From the IMG/VR virus record IMGVR_UViG_3300035703_003413, positions 1-41,273 of that record: a stretch of 41,273 nt of DNA, one strand, 5' to 3'. The position numbers and the translations under genes are program-made. The DNA is from a virus. Of the stretch, positions 35,521 through 41,273 are shown piece by piece; positions within the stretch are counted from its first letter, which is position 1; each line of letters begins with the position of its first letter. Under the pieces are notes generated by a model. It was not told where the DNA came from and did no database searches. It saw nothing but the letters and a program-made list of their open reading frames with translations.

Positions 35521-37674
35521 TCACTCCACGTCAGTTTCGTCACGTCGAACTGGGGATTCTTCGACAGCTGCAACGAATGTATAAGTCTTTACATTTTCTT
35601 CAATAGAAGATGGCTGACCATTACCAGTAGTAATATTATATTTTGATAAAACTTTTCCGTCAAAAATTATAGCAATTCTTCCATCTCCAGGAACGGTTGA
35701 AAACAAATTAGCAACAAAGCTAGATGTTCCGTCATAAGCAAAGTCAGAAATGGTACCCAAAGAAATATCCGCAGATATTTTTGAAGCAATGCTCGTAGCG
35801 CATTCTTCTGGCAAATTTGAAGTTAGCAATGTTCCTGCACCATCTTTCAAGAAAACATTGACCAAAATTCCTGCATTGGTAAATTGTAAATCTGAGTCTA
35901 GTGTAAATTCAGTCTTGTAAGGACTTGCTGCTGCAACAACGGCTGCTGTAATTGTATTAATCGTATCTGCCTTTAGCTTGTTCAAACAAGCTATTGCTGC
36001 AGCTTGAAATATTGCTGCGCCCGCAGGGGAAATATCTTTTCTAAATGTTTCTAGAGCCGAATTAACGCACTGGTAGGTACCTTCCACATCTGGAAGAGCT
36101 GGCAATTTATCTGCTACTGGCTGTATTCCCTCTGCAACAATAATAGAATTTAAGATATTCTTTTCAATTGAAACTTCGGGTATGCATCCAAATGTTGTTA
36201 CATTGTAGCCTGCAAGGGCAGGAGCGTTTGGTTTCCAAGTAAATTGGATATTGTCAATAACAATTGCATCATCTGTAGATGGCAATTCTAATGAACTAGT
36301 AGGTGTTTTATAAACAAAATTATCTAAAGTAGCTTGCTCGCCACCTATCATGTACTCTGTCTCTGAGCCATCAGTGCCTATTTCAAAAATTTTACCACCA
36401 GAAACGCTTAATACTCCAGTAAATCCTTTGGTCAAATCTCTGGTAGCAAAAGCATCGACGTTTTCAGTGGAATTATATTTATAAGCAAATTGATAAGGTC
36501 TTTCAACTACAACGCAATCTTTTGCCTTAAAGGTGCGAATGCCTTTCGTATCCGTAAAAGTATTATCGAATTGAGAGGGATTAACTTCAAAAGTTAAATC
36601 AGCAGTATATTGAGCACGCTGAGGGGAAGTCTTTTTTGTAATAGTCACTGTTTCCGCCCAAAAATCTCCACCTACAATAGGAATTACTGGAGTATAAATA
36701 CTTGATATTGGATACTGAGCCTCTCCAATAGATTTATCAAATATTTGCCAGCGCTCTTTTCTAATTGGACTTAATAAACCAAGAGTATTGAATGTTTCAA
36801 TCGTAATTGCGTCTTCGGGATCATTTGGATCCAATTTAAAAGCTTTTACTGGATCTAATCCTACTTGCTTTAGATAAATTAACTGACCGCTTGATACTGG
36901 TATTCCATCTGGAGTGTTTTTAATAAATGGAGGACATATGGCAATTGGACAGCAGCCATTTTCATCTTCATCAGAACAGAATGTTACACCGGCAAATTGA
37001 GCAATTGATTTAATAACATTAATAATAGCTGCTATTGCTAGTAAAAATGCTAATACATTTTCCAAAAAGCATAGCACCATTGCAATCTTATTGACGGCTG
37101 CCAAAATAGCCTCGGCATTTGCATATCTAGCAGCGTCTACGAATATTTCAATGTTTCTTAAAATGGCTTCAATAATAGCTAAAATTGTATTAATTATATA
37201 TTCAATTAAAGCTAAAATTAATAGCAATAAAGCTATAATCATAGCTATCAATGCAAGAAATGGAAACAAGTTTAAAAATGGCGGCAAGCATTCTGTGAAT
37301 AAAACAATTAACTTTTCAGCAACTGCAAAAGGATTAGGAATAGCGCATAGAACATCGATAATGCATTTTATCATGTTCAAAAGAGCTAAAAAGAAATTAT
37401 ATAAGCTTAAGTATGGTGCAATTTGAGTTAATACATTGGATAAGAAATCAAAAATTCCCTTCATGTTTAAATCGGGAATTGGTAAAAACTCCCCACTTGG
37501 GAATAATGCGCCTAGAGCCTGTATTAAACCTGCAAAATCTTCAATTAATTTAGTGGGCAAATCAAATTGCGGTAAAGGAATTTGAATAGGAGAAAATGGA
37601 ATTCCAAACCCCGGAATAGTTGGCGGGGGCGGAACTTCAACATTTATTTGATTGTCGTTAGGACTGCAAGGCAT
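35521..37674 (-). CDS. tail-operon protein with long hydrophobic helical block
   Basis: This is a 717-residue protein. After a Pro-rich start (VPPPPTIPGFGIPF), residues about 43-227 are a nearly uninterrupted hydrophobic helical region, strongest at about 130-175 (LFPFLALIAMIIALLLLILA). Then comes a Cys cluster at 233-247 (FCSDEDENGCCPIAICPPF) and a soluble, beta-rich C-terminal part of about 470 residues. No classical signal peptide is present, and no membrane protein is expected in a baseplate operon. It may be packed inside the tail and insert into the host membrane during DNA entry, like a tape measure or pore; this is inference. It is 14 bases downstream of the spike-like gene. Confidence 0.65.
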   Translation of the reverse strand: MPCSPNDNQINVEVPPPPTIPGFGIPFSPIQIPLPQFDLPTKLIEDFAGLIQALGALFPSGEFLPIPDLNMKGIFDFLSNVLTQIAPYLSLYNFFLALLNMIKCIIDVLCAIPNPFAVAEKLIVLFTECLPPFLNLFPFLALIAMIIALLLLILALIEYIINTILAIIEAILRNIEIFVDAARYANAEAILAAVNKIAMVLCFLENVLAFLLAIAAIINVIKSIAQFAGVTFCSDEDENGCCPIAICPPFIKNTPDGIPVSSGQLIYLKQVGLDPVKAFKLDPNDPEDAITIETFNTLGLLSPIRKERWQIFDKSIGEAQYPISSIYTPVIPIVGGDFWAETVTITKKTSPQRAQYTADLTFEVNPSQFDNTFTDTKGIRTFKAKDCVVVERPYQFAYKYNSTENVDAFATRDLTKGFTGVLSVSGGKIFEIGTDGSETEYMIGGEQATLDNFVYKTPTSSLELPSTDDAIVIDNIQFTWKPNAPALAGYNVTTFGCIPEVSIEKNILNSIIVAEGIQPVADKLPALPDVEGTYQCVNSALETFRKDISPAGAAIFQAAAIACLNKLKADTINTITAAVVAAASPYKTEFTLDSDLQFTNAGILVNVFLKDGAGTLLTSNLPEECATSIASKISADISLGTISDFAYDGTSSFVANLFSTVPGDGRIAIIFDGKVLSKYNITTGNGQPSSIEENVKTYTFVAAVEESPVRRDETDVE

Positions 37675-37688
37675 TATATAAACCTATA

Positions 37689-39719
37689 TCATGTAATTTG
37701 AGTATCTTTAGGAAGTCTTGATACTATTCTTTTTTCAGTTCCACCATACATTACAATGCTTTCAGCTTCCATCAATATATTTGCTTTAGCTTTTAAATAT
37801 ATGTGCTGATCGCTAACTAAATTAATAGTGCCAGGAGATACGATCCAAATTCCATCAGGACCTATTCTAAATATGGCTAAATGCCCTCCTACCTGAACTC
37901 TTATGTCAAGCTCTCCATCTGCATAGGCGTCATTTTCAGTTGCAAATCTAGTATCAAAACTATTTCCAATACCTGAGCCGCCAATTTGCCAATAAACTTT
38001 TCCATCAAAAGAAGCGGCGTGACTAATTCCATTCTTATCTCTGCCTACATTTTGAACAATTCCGCCAGCCGTATCAAGCCAAATAGATTGTCTATCTACA
38101 GTGTTGGCGCCGACATTGATCGAAATAAACCCATCTAAATTAATCATGCCACTACGACCACCGGCATTAGCATCAGCTCCAGTTACAATAATAGTATCTG
38201 AAACAATTTGATCTAAAGGCTCCCAAATTTTATTTAATCTTTGATCTGCGTCAAAGAAAATTAAATCCTCTCCGCCTTCAATATAATTTGCGGTTTTTAA
38301 AAACTCATTGCAAGTCCGGGTGATGTCGTGAAAAGCAGTTCCATATTTAATAGGTTCATCTGTAAAGCGATCAGTTGGAGCTTGATAGCCATCTAGCTCG
38401 TCTTTAGTTCCAGAGAGTTTTATATTTGAATAACCAGCAAAGCTATCTAAATAAATATCCTTAGAGTCATCTGGTTTAATAAATTGATCTGTAAGTATTT
38501 CTGGATTTTCTTTAGATGCAAAAGTTGTATAGTTTTCATATCTTGTTAGAAGAGGAACGTTTCCAGTTTCGGAAGACGCTGGAATATTAATTTTAAATTG
38601 ACCTTCTTTATCAATGTCAACAAAGAATCTTGAACGATCTCTATAATAATCCGTTGAAAGCGTCTCTTCATCTTTTAAAGGCGAAGGTGGCTCTAAGCCA
38701 TCTCCAATATCTTTTCTAGCATTAATTTCAAAATGATAGGCAATGCTTTTTCTAAGTTCTCTTAGAATATTTTTATAAGCAGAACTTTTATCATTATTTC
38801 TTTTTAAAGAAACTTCATCTATTTTTCCAATTGGAAGTATAGACCTATTAATGTCTAAAATGTTTCCAAAAGAATCAACAACTGTACCTTTAATACTCTC
38901 AATTAAATTATTAGGTCTTTCTAAGCTTAAAGATAGAGGGACGGCTCTATTGTCTGATTTAGAGTCGGTTAGCTCTAAGACAGATTTTTCATCATCAGAG
39001 TCTAAGCCTATTTGATAATTACTTAATTCTTGCTGATATGATTTAAAATTATAATCATATGTAAATTCGTAAAATACTTCTCTAGACTCTGCTAGAGTTG
39101 GATTTCTAGGATCAGAAGACGTATTCTCTTTATTAACAGTAGAGCTAGGGTCCATCCCTATAGGAATTAAAGAGCTTTCGTAATCAATAGAGTTTAAAGT
39201 AGAATTTAAAAGATTTCTATTAGAACTAAAACCTAAATCTCTTTTTACTGTTCCGGAAACTTTTCTATAAGAATCTGTAAAAGAAAGTTCTTGTTTAAAA
39301 TTGTTTCTAACAATAGAATTACTAATATCAAGGCTATGGTTAGCATTTCCAGCACTAATCCCACCGGGCTCTACAAAAAGCCTGGTGTTTCTTTTAGCTT
39401 TAATTAAATATCTGTCCGGCTTAAAATCTCTTAAATTATTAGAATTCAAAGAAGAGGTTGTACTAGTAGAATTATTTACAAATAAATTTTTACTAGTAGT
39501 ATCGTAGCCGAGGCAATGCCATCTATCTCTGCTTTTTGTAATTTTAACAGAAGTTCCGCTTTTGGGGAACCCGCCCGCAAATTCACCTTCGGGGCTAATC
39601 CAAGAATTAGGAACAGCTACATCCAAGGGTCCAATAGGACTAGTAACTCTCATTGTACCGTTTTTGTTATAACTTATAACGGTAGCAACATAAATTTCAC
39701 CATCTTTAATTCCAGACAT
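37689..39719 (-). CDS. baseplate spike protein, OB-fold N-terminus (V/gp5-like)
   Basis: This 676-residue protein has an N-terminal region (about 5-75) that reads as an OB-fold domain of phage central spikes: GEIYVATVISYNKNGTMRV, PLDVAVPNSWISPEGEFAGG and KSRDRWHCLGY. The C-terminal part (about 530-660) contains short repeated beta strands typical of a spike prism: GGIVQNVGRDKNG, GGHLAIFRIGPDGIWI, INLVSDQHIYLKAKANILM. A charged middle region of about 400 residues separates them. It is probably trimeric and pierces the host envelope. No lysozyme motif is visible. It follows the hub-like gene, as expected for a gp27/gp5 or D/V pair. Confidence 0.78.
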   Translation of the reverse strand: MSGIKDGEIYVATVISYNKNGTMRVTSPIGPLDVAVPNSWISPEGEFAGGFPKSGTSVKITKSRDRWHCLGYDTTSKNLFVNNSTSTTSSLNSNNLRDFKPDRYLIKAKRNTRLFVEPGGISAGNANHSLDISNSIVRNNFKQELSFTDSYRKVSGTVKRDLGFSSNRNLLNSTLNSIDYESSLIPIGMDPSSTVNKENTSSDPRNPTLAESREVFYEFTYDYNFKSYQQELSNYQIGLDSDDEKSVLELTDSKSDNRAVPLSLSLERPNNLIESIKGTVVDSFGNILDINRSILPIGKIDEVSLKRNNDKSSAYKNILRELRKSIAYHFEINARKDIGDGLEPPSPLKDEETLSTDYYRDRSRFFVDIDKEGQFKINIPASSETGNVPLLTRYENYTTFASKENPEILTDQFIKPDDSKDIYLDSFAGYSNIKLSGTKDELDGYQAPTDRFTDEPIKYGTAFHDITRTCNEFLKTANYIEGGEDLIFFDADQRLNKIWEPLDQIVSDTIIVTGADANAGGRSGMINLDGFISINVGANTVDRQSIWLDTAGGIVQNVGRDKNGISHAASFDGKVYWQIGGSGIGNSFDTRFATENDAYADGELDIRVQVGGHLAIFRIGPDGIWIVSPGTINLVSDQHIYLKAKANILMEAESIVMYGGTEKRIVSRLPKDTQIT

Positions 39720-39735
39720 ACTTACCTCTTAAAGA

Positions 39736-41273
39736 TTACTTGAACCCAAGCCCTTTGTTGAAATCGCTAATAAACTTTTCTCTTTGATTGTTATAATCTT
39801 CAGTATTAGGGACTTCATTAGAATTGCTAGTTTCTGACCCGGAGTCAGTATTCGGCTGCGCTGAAGCCCAAACATCTATAACATGTTTAAATAAGTTATT
39901 TTTTAATTTATCAGCATATTGAGTGGTGCTAAGATCCGATTGAGAAACTTCAGAATTTAAAGCCATAGATCTGGCGATATTCCAAGCTTTAGTAGATGGT
40001 GATAGAACTTCTTCTTTGTCCTGTACTCCCAGATCCACTGGATACACTTCTATGTCTTCTTGATTTAAAGATAAAGATTGTTTATCTGAAACTTCATATG
40101 TTCCATCTGGTCCTGGAAAAAACTTTTGAGGATCAGATAATGCGCTTTTGACATCATCAGCAAATTTTTTTAATTTAGAATCTACTTCGGTAAAGCCCTG
40201 ATCTTTATTGTAATAACATCGAATTTGAATTTTAATTTTCTCACCATATTTAGATGGAGTTAATATACCAGTAGAAGCTAATAAAATATTAGCAATTGCT
40301 TTTCTATTGTATTCTCCAAATGCTGAACCGAAAATTGTAGAAGTTCCAGATTCTTCTTTCTCGGCATCTTCTGTAGTAGAATCTGGCGGTATAAATTTTA
40401 AAGCAGCAATTGCAACATCTGTTGAAGGATTATTATTACGAATATTCTTAACTAGATTGGCTTGATTTCTTCTGGTATATAATCCCTTGCCAATAATATC
40501 CAACATCGTTGGTATAAATTCTCCAGGCTTTCTTACGTATGTTCCTTTGATAGTCGTAGTAAAGTTTCCAGAGAAACTAAAATTATGATCAACGCTCGCT
40601 GCATATACTAACAAGTCTCTGCATTCTAAATAATAAACTTCCCCAGCTTGCATGTACTCATTACCACGAATGGTAATAGTTGCATTTAAAACATTTTTTC
40701 TTGCTTGATTTAATAAGAACACTGCAAATGGAGCGCACTGAGACACGGGATCACTTAAATATGCAGCGGATACTGGTTGAGATCTTTTGAACCCATATAG
40801 TCTCCACATGTCATAATCTGCTGCATATGCCGTGGAAAGTAAGTTGCCACCACTACCTATAGACGTGCTACCAGGAGCATCCACTAAAGAATTAGCAATA
40901 GAGCCATTAACTTCTACTGCTGTAAATGGAGGTGGATTCTCGGTAATATCAAAAGAGATTAAATCTACGTCTCGAATAATATATCTTGAACCAGAATTTG
41001 GTCCAAGATCATGAACATTCTCATCCTCCACCATATGCAAAAGAATTTCAGGAATTTTTCCATTATTTAAACTTTGATTAAAAGTAGAAAAAAGAGGAAA
41101 TCTTGCAGCGTCAGGATCTTTATTTATAGCCGTACCTTCTTCAAGGTTTTTTATAGCGTTACTTAAAAGCCTTATAACTGATTGTCTTTCGGAAACCATA
41201 GAAGAAACTTGAGAAAGCAATTCTAAAGCTTGAGCCTGGCTTGATATTTGATTAGTATAATTTGCTAAATCAC
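39736..41273 (-). CDS. baseplate hub-like protein, 5' end cut by window edge
   Basis: The reading frame stays open to the right window edge (512 codons), so the true start lies outside; an internal TTG at 41220 is not the start. The visible beginning is a coiled-coil-like stretch (QISSQAQALELLSQVSSM, QSVIRLLSNAIKNLE). The central part has TITIRGNEYMQAGEVYYLE, VYAASVDHNFSFSGNFTTTI and YVRKPGEFIPTM, a pattern found in late-control gene D / gp27-like hubs, where a 'RGnP-y-x-G' strand precedes 'V-sHxF-xGG-FtT'. The C-terminal region is acidic and Ser/Asn-rich. It stands upstream of the spike-like gene, which supports the hub role. Confidence 0.65.
   Translation of the reverse strand, partial: DLANYTNQISSQAQALELLSQVSSMVSERQSVIRLLSNAIKNLEEGTAINKDPDAARFPLFSTFNQSLNNGKIPEILLHMVEDENVHDLGPNSGSRYIIRDVDLISFDITENPPPFTAVEVNGSIANSLVDAPGSTSIGSGGNLLSTAYAADYDMWRLYGFKRSQPVSAAYLSDPVSQCAPFAVFLLNQARKNVLNATITIRGNEYMQAGEVYYLECRDLLVYAASVDHNFSFSGNFTTTIKGTYVRKPGEFIPTMLDIIGKGLYTRRNQANLVKNIRNNNPSTDVAIAALKFIPPDSTTEDAEKEESGTSTIFGSAFGEYNRKAIANILLASTGILTPSKYGEKIKIQIRCYYNKDQGFTEVDSKLKKFADDVKSALSDPQKFFPGPDGTYEVSDKQSLSLNQEDIEVYPVDLGVQDKEEVLSPSTKAWNIARSMALNSEVSQSDLSTTQYADKLKNNLFKHVIDVWASAQPNTDSGSETSNSNEVPNTEDYNNQREKFISDFNKGLGFK

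Noticed and set aside
37091-37426. Plus-strand frame encoding a basic, hydrophobic 111-residue protein
   Set aside because: It is the complement of the hydrophobic block of the 717-residue protein, whose composition explains the open frame.
20461-41273. Bacterial contractile injection system or tailocin instead of a phage
   Set aside because: gp25-, J- and spike-like genes occur there too, but the giant fibre proteins and the long attached glycan cassette fit a large phage better. No AAA ATPase or toxin gene is seen; capsid genes are not in the window, so this is not fully excluded.

Overview
The window is an AT-rich segment in which every supported gene lies on the minus strand, so transcription runs from right to left. 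The genes are packed with 4-base ATGA/GTGA overlaps or very short gaps, and no gap exceeds about 100 bases. I found no tRNA, rRNA, CRISPR array, insertion sequence or integrase. The right half encodes baseplate and tail-tip proteins of a contractile-tailed bacteriophage: hub-like, spike-like, gp25/W-like and gp6/J-like proteins, followed by very large fibre or adhesin proteins. The most likely source is a large-genome tailed phage (myovirus type), probably from an aquatic environment. The host cannot be read from the sequence.

Region 1 (41273 down to about 20460) is the tail module. In transcription order it holds a hub-like protein cut by the window edge, an OB-fold spike protein, a protein with a long hydrophobic block, an unknown 561-residue protein, a gp25/W-like wedge protein and a J-like wedge protein. 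Then come a 2223-residue protein with two LamG-like lectin folds and a 973-residue protein carrying a complete dockerin-like pair of calcium loops. This order (V, W, J, then large proteins in the I and H positions) resembles P2/Mu-type baseplate operons.

Region 2 (about 20440 down to 1) is a 20-kb carbohydrate cassette that follows the tail genes directly on the same strand. It begins with a GT4 and three GT2-like glycosyltransferases plus one unrecognised protein. Next comes an unusual three-part protein (unknown N-terminal region, GT2, GT6), whose gene overlaps that of a GT11 alpha-1,2-fucosyltransferase. An FkbM methyltransferase and two putative glycosyltransferases follow. After these is a coupled set: a kinase/class II aldolase fusion, a nucleotidyltransferase, a HAD phosphatase, a TylF-like methyltransferase and a GDPD-like protein. 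The cassette ends with two more transferase-like proteins, a sugar C-methyltransferase, two Gmd-related SDRs, a GalE-like epimerase and an RmlB that runs off the left edge.

Together, Gmd (towards GDP-fucose), RmlB, the epimerase, the C-methyltransferase and the nucleotidyltransferase module would supply activated sugars, and about ten transferases would assemble and cap a glycan. GT11 beside a GT6 domain with an intact DVD motif is the enzyme pair that makes ABO-type antigens on Fuc-alpha1,2-Gal in vertebrates. The cassette may therefore build a blood-group-like capped glycan, on the virion or on the infected host's surface. This combination, the kinase/aldolase fusion and the dockerin in a tail protein are the most notable points.
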